Source: Thamnaconus septentrionalis
Taxonomy: Eukaryota; Chordata; Actinopteri; Tetraodontiformes; Monacanthidae
Reading direction: 5' to 3'
DNA length: 64,000 nt
Assembly: GCA_009823395.1 (NCBI GenBank)
Contig: CM020513.1
Coordinates: forward strand, 7,259,001 to 7,323,000
Position 1 is the stretch's first letter, and each line of letters opens with the position of its first letter. Positions 24,336 to 36,943 of this stretch are shown piece after piece. The position numbers and the translations under genes are program-made. The notes under the pieces were generated by a model. That model searched no databases, was not told the DNA's origin, and worked only from the letters and a program-made list of their open reading frames with translations.

Positions 24336-27300
24336 ATGAACAACAACCAGCCGCCTCCCCGGAGGTCCGTCAACGTGGGCTCCATCCTGCTGACCCCACA
24401 GGAGAACGACTGTCTGTTTGGCTACCTGGGCAGGAAATGCGCCGTAAGTTGGTTGAGCTTCTGCAGGTGGAGTCCGACCTCCCCTCAGAATCTCCTCCCT
24501 CACCTCCACCCTAGCACCATCTCAGCATCACCTCAACATCACCTCTGCACCACCTCAAGCGTCACCTCAGAACCTCCTCACCTCAACATCACTTCACCTC
24601 AGAACCTCCTCACCTCACCTTCACCTTAGCTTCACCTCAGCACAGGTGCATCCGACTCACTGTCACTCCTGTAAAAGATCTGGTCCAGTGACCTACTGAT
24701 CACTGGAGCTTTGATCTGAAGGTACCATCTGTGACGCAGGTGCAGAGCCATTTCAGTTTATTTATTTATTTCAATGCAGAGTCTTCCCCTGGTAGATGGA
24801 GCTGGAGGTAGAGGAGGAGGGGGTGAAGTTTGAGGTGGAGGAGGCTGAGCTGGACCTGGAGGAGGACATGGACCTGCAGATGGGTGGAGTTGTTTGGTGT
24901 TGGCTAAACATTGTTGCTAACACTAGCCATGCTGTTTGTGGGTGAATAATTGTGCTAGGCTACTTAGCTGTATTGCTAACACTGCCATGTGGTGGTGGTG
25001 GTGGTGGTGGTGCTGGTGGTCCTCGTCCTCTTCCCTGTTAACCAGCAGGTGTCTGAGCTTTCATGAGAAAAAGGAAATCGGTCGAATCCAGAACTTGAAA
25101 AAACGCCTCAAAATGTTTTTGCCATCTGTTAATATGGAGGGGGCGGAACTGATGTAGCTGTACTGCAGCCAGCCACTATGGGGAGATTAAACTGCTCTGT
25201 TTATTCACACTGTGGCGATGCAGCAGACCACAACTTCCTCCTCCAAACCTTTTAATTTTTTCACCCCAAGTCTCTGAGTCTCTGTTGGACCGAGGCCAGA
25301 CTCCTTGGTTCCTGGTCGGCCAGTTCTGTGGGGTCCCATCAGTTCCTCTGGACCTGGCGGTGGACGGAAGCCTCCCTGTGGTCCAGGCTGGTTTCACAGC
25401 CAGGTCTGGAAAGTCTGCATGGTATTGATGGAGACACTTTGGATGAATCTTGGAGCTCAGCCAAGGCTGCCACAGGCTCCATTTCCCTGACTGCAGTACT
25501 GTTTGATGCAAGACCTCAGCTGAGCTGCAAGTGGCACTCTAGTCACACCTGCACGTTCTCCCTTTACTGGCAATGAGCTTCAGACGTGTGTCCAGGCTGT
25601 GGTGTCCTGGAGCTGCTGCTCTGCTGCTCCTGCTTCCTCGTGCTTCTCCAGGAAGACACCTGATTGGCTAATGAGCCAATCACAGGTGCAGGGGGTTGAG
25701 CCCCCTCAGGTTGGACCTGCTGAGAAGAAAACAACACCATGAGGGCCGTCGGCCTCCTGCTGCTGCGCTGCTAATTATCTAATCCGGCTTTGAGGAGAAG
25801 CCCTGGAGCTGCTGCTGCTGCTGGATTATCTCCAGCAGATGACCTCCGGCCTCCAGGGGGCCCCAATCAGGTCTGGCTCTCTGACTGTTGGACAGCAGCA
25901 GCTCAGTGTTTCGACCGGGCCTGAATTAGGCCAGGTAGACCAGTAGGAGGCGGGGCTAATGAGTGATGGACCGCTCTGATTGGACGGTTGCTGCTGCCTT
26001 GAACTTGTGCTTTGTCTGCTGGTTCGTTGACTTCCAAGCTGTCGATCTTTGAACTCTCGCTTTGCTGCGCCGAGCTGCGATTTCTCGGCTGAAAGTGTTT
26101 CCTGTTTCTGCTCCTACCTGGTAATCAGGAAACAGGAAGTAGCGATCCAGCGGACTACTTCCTGTATCTTCCCCAGCGCCATCTGCTGGTCATACTGAAA
26201 CCTCTGGGATGGTGAGGTGCGGCGGCAGTGTCCAGCGAGCGGCATTCAACAAAAGAGCGTTTTGTGTTGCGGACAAACAATGAAGTGACCCGACAGGTCA
26301 CATGACCTCACGTCCTGCCCGTCATGTGACCACGACCAGAATGAGAAGAAACATTGTTGTCAGTCTAGACGTGAGTCACGGTGGCTGTGTGTGTGTGTGT
26401 GTTGGACCTGGAGCTTCTGCAGGACTACCTTCTCAGTTTGGACCACCTCCAGTCCGGTCACAGCTGATTGGTTGGTCGGTCAGTTGAAGTGTTCACTGAC
26501 TTCGCCTAGGTGTCTCAGTTCACTGCTGCTTCATCACAGCTCCAACAAGCATCAACAATATTGAGTTGCCAGTCAGCTGCCTTTGGACCCCACCACGGGT
26601 CGGGTAAAAATTTCTTAACTTTCTGGGAGGAGAGGGCAGCTAGGCTCAGGGTCTGTATTGCGCAGTTTTATTGCTGTAACAACAGTAATTCTTGTACAAC
26701 CTGATGATTACTCAATTGTGAACCTTTTGTCTTTGTCTTAGCTTTGTGTGTTTGTTATGATTGAATCAACTGATCAGTAGCTTTCACATTTAAAAATCAC
26801 ACAAACTGTTATACAAACTGTTTTGATGACATCATTTGCCCTCATTATTGTTAACACACTGTGACCTGTATCAATTTTCGAGTTAAGAATTGTTTGAATC
26901 AACACAATTTTTTTTTTTTTTTGACAAAATCAAGACCTCAAGAATCAGAATCGAATTGAATTAAATCGTGACCTTGGGAATTAGAATCGAATTGATTTGA
27001 ATTGTGACCCCAAGACACAAATTGAATTGAATTGAATTGAATTAAATTGCGACCAAAGAATTGAATCAAATCGTGACCGTAAGAATCAGAATCTAATCTA
27101 ATCGAATTGTGACCTCAAGACTCGAATTGAATCGTGACCTCAAGAATTGAATTGGATTATGATCTCAAGAATTTAATCAGATTTTGAGTTGAATCAAATA
27201 GAATTATGAGACCCAAAGACTCGTGTGACAGAACATACAGAAGGTTTGCAGAGTTGGAAAAGATGAATTAAGTGATGCTGCGTGATGTTGTTGTGTGTCC

Positions 27301-29519
27301 TCACCTCACCATGACCTCACCCCCATGACCTCTGCCCCCAGACGCTGTGCTCGGCTGTGGTCCAGGTGTATGGAGCTGACCGGAGCTCCAGCTGGGTGAA
27401 GAGGTGCTGTGGGGTGGCCTGCCTGGTCAAGGACAACCCCCAGAGGTCCTACTTCATCCGGGTCTTCGACATCAAGGTGAGCCGCCACTGCCGCCGCCAC
27501 TCTTCTCCACGCTGGCCCCGCCCCCTCTCCTCATGCTGTGACTCTGGGTCTTCTTGCAGGAGGGCAGGACCATGTTCCAGCAGGAGCTCTACCATAACTT
27601 CTCCATCAGCAGCTCCAGGTCCTACTTTCTCTCCTTTGCCGGAGACGTAAGTGTTCTGCTCGTCCATCTCGTGGTCGATGATGATGTCATCAGCAGGTGT
27701 TTCACCCCTCTATCTCCTCCTTCTCATCCTACTCCTCCTCAGACCTGCCAGGTCGGCCTCAACTTCGCCAGTGAGGAGGAGGCCAGGAGGTTCAGGGCCG
27801 CCATCAGCGACCTGCTCAACCGACGGCAGCGCAAAACAGGTGAGAAGGTTCCTCCTCCAACGCACCTTCCTCACTTTTTACTCATCCTCCTCATCTCTTG
27901 CTCCACTCCCGACTGGTCCCACTCTGTTCTTGGTTCCGAGTCCAGTTGGCAGCACATAACGTGGGTCAAATCAAGACCCTCCTCTAGTACTCCGTCCTGG
28001 AACTCAGCCCTCTGTGATGTCACAAAGGGCATGACACGTCTCCCTGGGCCAGTAGCCACGCCTCCAGGCCAGGTGTTGGCGCCGCCCCCTGAGACAGCCT
28101 CTTCTTCGTCTCCTCCGCAGGTTGTAAACATAGGGCTAAAGCTGCTGTTTCCGGGACTTGTGGAAGGACTTTGAGATAAATGGAGTAGGAAGCTGATCTT
28201 TGGAGGCTGAGGACTGTAGATCTGCTCTCCTGGCTCCTCGATTTTCCTCTCTGTCTGGTTCTTCTGCTCCTCTCTGGACTTCCTGTCACAGCTTCAGTTG
28301 AGACCAGCTTTCTTCTTCTTCTTCCTATTCTTATTCATCTTCTTCTCCTCTCTGGGAGAATTCCTGAACTGGCTTCCTTCTGGTTCGGCCAGAAAGTTCT
28401 CCTCCTCCTCCTGGCTCTCCTCTATGAAGCTCCACTCCTTCCTGGATCATTATTATTATTATTATTATTATCATTACTATTATTGGTCAAAAGCCGCAGT
28501 GCATCATGATGCTCTCGCTCTACCTCCAGAATTGAGACTCTCTATCAGGCCAGCCGGTGTCCCCCCCAGCTCCCTCTGGTGGCTGGCTGCAGTGCAGCTC
28601 ATGAGCCCCGCACCCCATGTCCAACCTCCAGTAGATGACGATGGTTTCTGACTGAAGCTGATTCAGGTGTTTGCGGTGGTTGTTGTGGTTTTCTGATGAG
28701 GTTCAGAGAGGGAAGGAGGGATGGAAAGAGGGAGGCGGGACAGTCTGACTCCACCCCCTATTCCCCCTCCAGCCAGTCATGTGACCGCGGTGCTGATCGC
28801 CGGCCGCCTGCTCGGCAGGAAATCCATCTGCTCCTTCTGGACGACGACACCGCCGTCACGATGGTGGACCGTGCCTCTAATCCACCTGCAGAAACTCGGC
28901 TGGTCAGGCTTGTACTGAACGCCGCCTGCCCCCTAGTGGCCAAACAGCGGTACTGTGGCAGGAAACTGCAGCCGGTTGCTGTCTGAATGTAGCCAAATGC
29001 AGCGCTTGTTTGCTGAGGATCCATCCGGCAGGTCCGAGTGGAGCTGAGTGGAGGAAGGGGGGGGAGGGAGTGAGGTGGGTGGGATTGAGTGGGGGACCCC
29101 CTCCCCGAGGATTTGGACTGAGATTAGTGGATTAGGGATGGGGAGATTAGGAAGTGGAGAAGTGGCTGGTCGTCTAAACGTGTGTCACAGCAACATTCAC
29201 AGTTGAGGCTTTTGGTCCCTGGAAGATGATTGGACGAACCTCCAGTCTGCCCACCCCACTGGTCCACCTCCACCAGTGGAACCAGCTAGCTGCTGACAGC
29301 TGTGGACTTCCTGGTGGGTGGGCAGAGTCTGACCGCAAGCATGCCTCTTGCGCTCCCACCCCCACGCTGAGCTAGACTCTTCTTCTGTGGTGTCTTAAGG
29401 CCGGCCTCCACCAATCACATCAGCCAGCGCTGCTGCAGTGGAGCTTCACCGCAGTTCAGTGAGCGTCCTCATGGTGACTGGATCGTCTGGAGTGCTAGTG
29501 GGCTGACTGTGTGTGTGTG

Positions 29520-29551
<32 letters not shown>

Positions 29552-31233
29552 CAGGCCCAGCCCTCCACATGGCCACGGTGGACATCAAGAACCCGGAGAT
29601 CAACAACGTTCTTCGGCTCCACAGCTCCTCCAACCCGCCGCCGTACCACCTCAACAACGTGCTGGGCCGCCGGGACAAGAAGACCAAGCAGGGCAAGAAG
29701 AAGAAGCTGACCAAGGCCGACATCGGCACACCCAGCAACTTCCAGTGAGTCCCGCCCTCTCCCCGACCCTCCCAGCGCTCCCATTGGCCAGCGTTCTCAC
29801 TGTGTTTCTTCTGCCCCCCTGCAGGCACATCGGTCACGTGGGCTGGGATCCAAACACTGGCTTTGATGTGAGGACACACACACACTCACACACACACAGA
29901 GGACAATAGTGAGTTGTGTTGTTGACACAAACGTCTCTTTTTCTGTTGCCGCCGCTCGACATGATTCAGAATTCAGTCATCAGAGCTGCACAAATAACAC
30001 TGGATGGAATAATAACAAATAGAATAAATGATTAAATTATTGTTTTTATTGTTGTTGTTGTTATCATGAGACATCTAAAACTGCAACGGGATGTTCGTTA
30101 TGAAGCTGTTTTGTGTTTATCTTAGTGTTTGACCTTCATTGTTTTAATTATGCATTAGTTTTTTTTTATTTCCTGTTGTTGCCGTATAAGTAAATGAAGT
30201 AACAACTGTTAATTGCGCAGCTGTGCTTGAGGGGAACATCTCAGGAAACATCCACATCATTCAAAGTCAAAAGTCCGTCACTTGGGAGAACTTGTGACTT
30301 GATTTTTGCAGTGTTGATTTTCTCATGAAGAAGGACTTTGTCTCCTTCTGCTGCAGCTGAACAACCTGGACCCAGAGCTGAAGAACCTCTTCGACATGTG
30401 CGGCATCTCAGAGGCCCAGCTGAAGGACCGCGAGACGTCCAAGGTCATCTACGACTTCATTGAGAAGAAGGGAGGAGTGGAGGCTGTGAAGAACGAGCTG
30501 AGGAGGCAGGGTGAGAACGCGTCAGGAGACAATAGCCAATTCATATTGTAACAGTCGGTTGGACTGTGTTCTCTGGTGTTGTGTTCTGGTTCTTGGTTTA
30601 TTTGATGTAGATGGTGTTGGTGAACTTTGTCCAGTGAAGGCGTGTGATTGGCTGAGGTCAAGTTTGTGTGTGTGTGAGAGTGCGGAACTGAGAGAGAGCG
30701 CTGAGACGCGCAAAGAAACGTCTTCCCGCGTGTCGGAAGGTGATGTTACAATATGCTCACTGCCACCTAGTGGTCGGGGGTGCAAACTGTCAAAGTGACG
30801 GCCTTCAGATTTTTCCATCACTATAAAAAAAAAAAAAATAACGATCAATGACGGAAAATATCCTGTTAACGCGACCTCTGAGGTGCAGGTGCTGGCTCCG
30901 AGTCGGATGAATTGATTAACTCTGATTAATCCTGTCAGTGATCCCAGCTCGCAGCATCGCCACCTACCTGCAAGTGGAGGTAGCGCTGGTTTGACTGGAG
31001 ACATCCAGCTATGTCATTCACCTCCATCACCACCAGGGGGAGTCTCCTCTGGTAGCAGTCACCCTGAACCTGTTGGTCAGGATTTGATTGAAAATAACCT
31101 TTCACACCTGGTGGTGATGTTGATGATGGTGATGATGATGGTGGTGATGATGATGATGATGATGATGATGGTGGTGATTGAGATGATGATGATGATGATG
31201 ATGTGATTGCGATGGTTGTGATGATGATGATGA

Positions 31234-31264
<31 letters not shown>

Positions 31265-32687
31265 TGCTCTCCCTGCAGCACCTCCACCACCTCCTTGCCG
31301 TGGCGGAGCTCCTCCCCCTCCCCCTCCCCCCCTCCACTGCTCTGCTCCACCCCCTCCCCCGCCGCCGTCCAGGGGTGGGAGAGGAGCCCCTCCTCCTCCT
31401 CCCCCTCCTCCGTCCAGGGCCCCCTCCTCAGCTCCTCCTCCGCCGCCGCCCTCCAGACCCGGGACTCTCGGAGCTCCGCCTCCCCCTCCACCACCTCCAA
31501 CCAGGGGCCACCAGCCGCCTCCCCCTCCGCCCCCCCACCACCACCACCACCAGCCTCCCCCTCCCCCACCCTCCTCCCTTCACTCGACTGTTACTGTCAC
31601 CCAAGCCCCGGCCCCTCCACCTCCTCCCCCGTCAGCTCCTCAGTCCTCCACCCCTGCTCCGGCTCCTCCCCCTCCTCCCCCACCGCCGCCCCCGCCCCCT
31701 CCTGAGCTGGATGGTGGAGGTGGAGGCGGAGACTCTCCTCATTCACCGAGCCCTGGTGGGAAGTCGGCGCTGCTGGAGCAGATCAGAGGAGGAGCCCAGC
31801 TGAAGAAGGTGGAGCAGAACCACAGGGCGCCTGCCTCAGGGGTGGGGGTGGGCCGGGACGCCCTGCTGGACCAGATCCGACAGGGGATCCAGCTCAAGAC
31901 TGTAAGACTTGTTGTTGTTTTATGTTGTTGTTTTTGTGTTGTGGAGATCTCCACCAGGATCAGCTGGTCTCAACACCTGCTTGTGTGTCTCCAGGTGTCA
32001 GACCATCCAGAGTCCGGACCGCCAACACCTGCTCCGACCGCCGGCATCGTCGGCGCTCTGATGGAGGTGATGCAGAAGAGGAGCAAAGCCATCCATTCCT
32101 CAGGTGACCACAGCCAACATCTCAGTATCCAGCTGGAGAGTCTTCAAAGGCTGAAGAGCAGAAATCAGAAAGTATCTGATAGAAAGACAGCAAGTCACAG
32201 CAGGAGGAGTTAGAGTTGTGGGTTTAGTCCCGGGCCGGGTCATACCGAAGAAATGGTACCCGCTGCCTCCTTGCTTGGCACTCACTATTTGGGGTTTGAC
32301 TTGTGGGGGTTGGATCACTCAATGATTCCCAAAGGGGGCACCGCTGCTGCCCACCTTTCCTTCAGGGGATGAGTCAAATGCGGAGGACGAATTTCGCATC
32401 CTCAGAGATGTGACAATCAGTGGAAACTTAAATATCTGAAGTCAGTTCAACCTCAGATCAACTTCAGTTAGACTAACCTCGGCCTAACCTCAATTTGTTC
32501 AACCTGATTCTGGATGTTTTCTGGGAGTTTTTTTTTTTTTTTGTGGTGGTGGTTCACTTCCTGTTTTTAGAATTTTTAACTTGTTAAAGTTGTTCAGCTT
32601 TTTAACAGATATGCTGCTTTTCCAGATGAAGACGAGGACGATGAGGACGAGGAGGACTTTGAAGACGACGACGAGTGGGACGACTAG
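24336..32687 (+). CDS. wasl: N-WASP, actin nucleation-promoting factor
   Basis: Activates the Arp2/3 complex downstream of Cdc42 and PIP2. Coding exons: 24336-24443, 27342-27476, 27560-27646, 27743-27839, 29555-29744, 29825-29867, 30357-30510, 31279-31901, 31995-32103, 32626-32687; phases agree and give about 535 residues. The WH1/EVH1 domain covers about residues 15-140. A Lys-rich basic patch precedes the CRIB motif ([13 protein letters not shown]). The regulatory Tyr is Y252 in [11 protein letters not shown] ~150-residue Pro-rich region follows. Two WH2 motifs are present ([13 protein letters not shown] and [12 protein letters not shown]); paired WH2 marks N-WASP rather than WASP. The central and acidic tail ends in DDDEWDD. 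Exon 5's acceptor follows a GT repeat. A short human exon between WH1 and the basic region was not found, so one small in-frame exon may be missing from this model. Confidence 0.93.
24490..24640 (+). repeat. CACCTCA-type minisatellite in wasl intron 1
   Basis: Degenerate repeats of ACCTCAACATCACCTC and CCTCAGAACCTCCTCACC begin about 45 bases after the first wasl donor. Pyrimidine-rich and intronic; no coding role seen. Confidence 0.75.
26930..27205 (+). repeat. degenerate GAATTGAATCGTGACC repeat in wasl intron 1
   Basis: A run of imperfect ~28-bp units pairs GTGACCTCAAGAAT with AATTGAATTGAAT variants. It is AT-rich and unlike its surroundings. It ends about 135 bases before the second coding exon. 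Confidence 0.8.
31116..31263 (+). repeat. (GAT)n/(GGT)n tract before the wasl proline-rich exon
   Basis: Interrupted GAT repeats run to within 16 bases of the acceptor of the Pro-rich exon at 31279. The normal polypyrimidine tract is reduced to TTGCTCTCCCTGCAG. Reading frames that fuse this repeat to the exon (poly-Met or poly-His starts) are artefacts. Confidence 0.9.
32205..32440 (+). mobile_element. tRNA-type teleost SINE in wasl intron 9
   Basis: Contains the run GTTTAGTCCCGGGCCGGGTC, then CTGCCTCCTTGCTTGGCACT, then ACCGCTGCTGCCCACC, then GGATGAGTCAAATGCGGAGG, and ends TGTGACAATCAGTGGAAACTT. This order is that of a widespread teleost SINE family, recognised from memory. It is diverged and sits between the last two wasl coding exons in sense orientation. 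Confidence 0.7.
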
Positions 32688-33678
32688 ACCGTCTGTCCTC
32701 CAGACTGAACTCTGACACTAAAATCTTCCAGCGTCTCAACTTCTGTTGTAAATATTGTATGAACTGGCTCTTTATTTATGTTTGGCCTTCTTCCTCCTCC
32801 TGGTCTGATTAGCCTGTGCAATACCTCGTCCGTTCACCTGTAACGCTAGACTTCACCGTGCAGAGACCCCGCAGGAGAAGCAGCCTGGTCCCAGGACCTG
32901 ATCTCAGGTTCTGGTCTCAGGCTCTGGAACCAGACCAGTCTCAGGACCTGGCCCCAGGACATGGTCCCAGAACCTGGTCTCAGGATCTGGCCTCAGGTGT
33001 GGGCAGGGAGGCAGACCTGCAGGACCTTCTCCAGGCGTCAATCCCGGTTTCTTTTGGTACCTCTGAGTTCCCTGATGTGTTGTAGTTTAGTTGTGTTTTT
33101 AATCTCATGAATCCTTTGACCAAAAAGCAGCGTCTCACTCCCTTGCTTCATTTTTTTTTTTTTAAAGAGAGAAATAAAAAAGCCAGTTATTTGCACAATT
33201 TCCATAATGGTTCTTTTTATTTTTTCAGTGCATTTTTGTCTGGTGAGCATTTCTTCACGTCTGGAACTGTGGAGCTGAAGTTCCATCCAGACATTCATGA
33301 CTGTTTTTTTATTTTTATTTTTAATTTCTTTATTCCAACAAGACTTGTTTTTCGGGGGGCGGGGAATCGTGCTTCTCAGACTAACGCATGTCATCACCAC
33401 AGCTTTGACTTTCCGTCCGTCCGTCAGTTCATGAACTGCCCCTTTATGCAATGTGACTGAAAATTCCTCCTAAGGAAGAATAATTTAAAGTAAAAATAAG
33501 CAAATAATAATAATCAAGCTGGCATTTGCAAGCAGCTCGTGGTTTGGCTTCTGCTGTGCTTCTCTGAGTGGTGTGGGCGTGGCCACTGTCCAGCTCCGAC
33601 CAACCAGAATCAACGCTGCATCCCATCCTGACAGAGATCCTGTGATTGGTCGCAGGACCGCACTAAACTGTATTCTGA

Positions 33679-33684
33679 AATAAA
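33679..33684 (+). terminator. wasl polyadenylation signal (AATAAA)
   Basis: An AATAAA lies about 1 kb after the wasl stop codon, within continuous AT-rich 3' untranslated sequence and before a drop in conservation-like features. It is the first convincing canonical signal downstream of the stop. Confidence 0.5.
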
Positions 33685-33699
33685 TGTCGCCATTTACAG

Positions 33700-34600
33700 A
33701 GTTTCTGTCTCCTGGTCATTGACCTCTCAGCTAGCTTTTATCGAAGGGCTCCACCTGGTGGCAAATTTCTAACATCTGTGCTCTGGTTCCTCACCACTAA
33801 GATGATGATTCACATTAGAACCTCATTCTACTCTTGACATGATGAGATCTGATAGCTACTTGAAATTTTCCGTCCTACCTCAAACTAAAGAGGACCTTTA
33901 AACTTTAAAACGAGGAAGAAATTTTACCCACGCAGAGAATTTAATTTAATGTTAATTTAACTGAATGTGCATTGTGCAAAAATGGAATTGAAACCCAGGA
34001 ACACTATTTTTAATCTATAACAATATTAATCAATCATAATAAGTCTGGTATTATATTGTAAGGGCTCAAATTTGGATTTTAATTGTAAAAATAAATGTAC
34101 ACATGAAAGCGAAATTAAATGTCTCTGCAGCTACACAACAAAACTGAATAACGTCAGAAAATTTAGATACATGATGTAGCTGAAATCTCGTTTGGCCACA
34201 TTCGTTCAGGCGCGCTTTGAACACCTCCCGGAAGAGGAGGGGTCCTTGACACGAAAACACCGGAACAGCACACACGGCACGGTACGTCTCGCTGGATTGA
34301 AACAAAATGTGCAGATCAATGTACAGATAAATGTTTCGTAAAGTGTTAATAGTATAGTATCGGAGTCGAAGGCTCCAGAAAGTCCACAGAATACAGGCCA
34401 CTTCCGGATCCGTTAGATCAAGTCTTCAGTAGCAATGATGATGTGATGTGTCCAAGTGTCCTTGTGAAATGAACAGCTGAACCTGCATGAAACATCAACA
34501 ACAACAACAACAACAACAGTCATGATTAAGAAGTTATAAAACATTCATAACGCTATGAAAAGTCGATAATAAAACTGAATAACCAAAGTTTAAAAATTGT
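33700..34600. other. intergenic, wasl to ftsj1
   Basis: AT-rich, no exon recognised. An (AAC)n tract lies at 34498-34519. The start codon of ftsj1 lies at 34683, after a purine-pyrimidine repeat. Confidence 0.6.
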
Positions 34601-34612
34601 TGAGACAATCAT

Positions 34613-34618
34613 TTGCGC

Positions 34619-34659
<41 letters not shown>

Positions 34660-34673
34660 CGCGCGCTCGCCCA
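34613..34673 (+). repeat. alternating (GC)(GT)n(GC)n tract just upstream of ftsj1
   Basis: About 55 bases of strictly alternating purine-pyrimidine sequence, GCGCGC then ~15 GT units then ~8 GC units, end 10 bases before the ftsj1 ATG. Such sequence is the classic Z-DNA former. It must lie in the core promoter or the 5' untranslated region of ftsj1. Confidence 0.9.
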
Positions 34674-34682
34674 GCAGTCAGG

Positions 34683-35578
34683 ATGGGCCGCTCCTCCAAA
34701 GACAAGCGGGACATCTACTATCGGCTGGCCAAGGAGGAGGGCTGGAGGGCCCGCAGCGCTTTCAAGCTTCTACAGCTCGACCAGGAGTTCAACCTGTTCG
34801 CAGGTGACCGCGGCCGCTTAGCCACGCCCCCCACCCATGGCCTCCTATTGGCTCCCTCTCTCTCTCAGCCGTGCCTGTTTAATGAGTTCTTCCTCTCTGC
34901 CACTGTACCAGGTGTGAGCAGAGCGGTGGACCTGTGCGCTGCCCCTGGCAGCTGGAGTCAGGTGCTCAGTCGCAAACTCAGGTGAGCTGCTCCTCCTCCA
35001 CCTTCTCCTCCTGCTCCTCATCATCATGCTCCACCTCCTCCTTCGCTGTCACGACCACGTGTTCACCTGCACGGCTAAACCTGATGACGTCACACCTGTC
35101 GATCATGTGCTTCGCTTCACGTCTGTTTGCCTTTGTTGTGCTCCGAGGGGGCGGAGCGAGGAGGAGAAAGGGGCGGAGCCGGGCGAGGAGGTGAAGATCG
35201 TGGCGGTGGACCTGCAGGCCATGGCTCCTCTGCCGGGCGTCACTCAGATCCAGGGAGACATCACCAAGGTGGCCGGCCGACGCGTTTGCCCTCCTGAAAG
35301 ACACGTGTCATGTGACACGTCATGTGACCCCGCCCTGGTCTTCTTCCCGCCAGGTGTCCACCGCTGAGGAGATCATCCGCCACTTCCAGGGACGGCCGGC
35401 CGACCTGGTGGTTTGTGACGGCGCTCCGGACGGTGAGACCTCACCTCCTGTTAGCGCTCGGTCTGTTAGCGCTCGGCCTGTTTGCAGCGATGTCACTTCC
35501 TGTTTCCTGCCTCAACAGTCACCGGGCTGCACGACGTGGACGAGTACATTCAGGCTCAGCTGCTATTGGCTGTGAGTA

Positions 35579-35652
<74 letters not shown>

Positions 35653-35978
35653 TGTGTTAGGGTCGTCCTGCTGACGGCTGCTTCTCTCTCAGGCTCTGAA
35701 CATCACGACTCACGTCCTGAAGCCTGGAGGAACCTTTGTGGCCAAGGTGAGTCACACCTGACTTGTGGCTCACTGAAAAGATGAAGAGTTGGGATGTTGA
35801 GGTGTGGTCGCTGAAATTTGAGTCACTGGGTTTTAATTTTTGCGTCGTGTCCCGTGTGTTTGTGTCAGATCTTCCGAGGTAAAGACGTCACTCTGCTGTA
35901 TTCTCAGCTGAAGATCTTCTTCTCTGGAGTCACCTGCGCCAAACCACGCAGCAGCCGCAACTCCAGCATCGGTCAGTC

Positions 35979-36053
<75 letters not shown>

Positions 36054-36196
36054 TGTCATTACAGCAACCATCATCTGTGTATGTGTTTGTGTGTAAGAGA
36101 GAATGAGTGTTGCTACGGCAACCATCACCTCCATGATTAACACATCGAACGGGAGGTCGCTGTGCAATTATCTGAAATCATTTCCTCCAACACTTT

Positions 36197-36232
<36 letters not shown>

Positions 36233-36839
36233 AAGCCTTTGTGGTGTGTCAGAACTACTCCCCACCGCCAGGCTACGTCCCAACCATGTCCAACCCCCTG
36301 CTGGATCACTGCTACGGTAACTAACGTTAGTCCTCCACCTGCTGCTGAGACCAGGCCGGTTCTGATTCCTGGTTCTGAATCCTGGTTCTGATTCCTGGTT
36401 CTGGTGGTCGTTCCACCCAGATGTGGACTTTAACCAGCTGGAGGGGCCGAACCGGGTCATCGTTCCATTCCTGGCGTGTGGAGACCTGAGTGCCTTCGAC
36501 TCCGACAGAACGTACCCCCTGCAGGTGGCGCCGCTGAGAACATTTACAGTCAAAATAATTTAAAAATAATAACAAAGTAACAGTTGATAATAGAAACAGT
36601 AATTAAAAAAATAACATTGTTGTTGTGTTTTCCATCTTAACTTTGTTTGCTTTCAAAACCTTCAGTATCACTGATGATTTTTTTCCCCTTGTTCTCCTCC
36701 TCAGCTGGAGGCCGGGAAGCAGTATGAGTACACTCCGCCCACACAGCCGCCAATACGGCCCCCCTACGAGCAGGCCTGCCACCTCCGCAAAAACAACCTG
36801 CTGTCCAGGGAGGAGGCGGAGTCACCGGAAACCAGATAG
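34683..36839 (+). CDS. ftsj1: tRNA (cytidine/guanosine 32/34-2'-O)-methyltransferase
   Basis: Orthologue of human FTSJ1 and yeast Trm7, which 2'-O-methylate anticodon-loop positions 32 and 34 of certain tRNAs. Coding exons: 34683-34803, 34912-34981, 35148-35268, 35354-35432, 35519-35571, 35693-35746, 35869-35971, 36233-36316, 36421-36524, 36705-36839; phases agree, 307 residues (human about 329). The Rossmann SAM-binding motif is [14 protein letters not shown]. The K-D-K-E catalytic tetrad is visible as K28, D126 (VVCDGAPD), K166 (GGTFVAKIFRG) and E201 (SSIEAFVV). The start [20 protein letters not shown] matches the family. The third exon replaces the usual short loop with an acidic insert ([13 protein letters not shown]). 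GT repeats lie in several introns and one abuts the acceptor at 36233. Confidence 0.95.
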
Positions 36840-36937
36840 AGCCGGAGTGGGCGGAGACACTGGCCAGGAGCACCTGTTCGGCTTGACTAGCTCTCTTTTA
36901 AGGTTTATGTCTGACACTTATCAGGTCATATTTTAAC

Positions 36938-36943
36938 AATAAA
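36938..36943 (+). terminator. ftsj1 polyadenylation signal (AATAAA)
   Basis: AATAAA occurs 99 bases after the ftsj1 stop and is followed by a T-rich then A-rich stretch, a normal arrangement for a short 3' untranslated region. Confidence 0.8.

Noticed and set aside
23695..24514. frames on both strands in the wasl promoter CpG island
   Set aside because: GC-rich sequence with few stops; translations are Pro/Arg/Ser-rich and the only supported coding part is the wasl first exon.
30991..31337. poly-Met and poly-His frames before the wasl proline-rich exon
   Set aside because: Microsatellite in the intron; the acceptor at 31279 separates it from real coding sequence.
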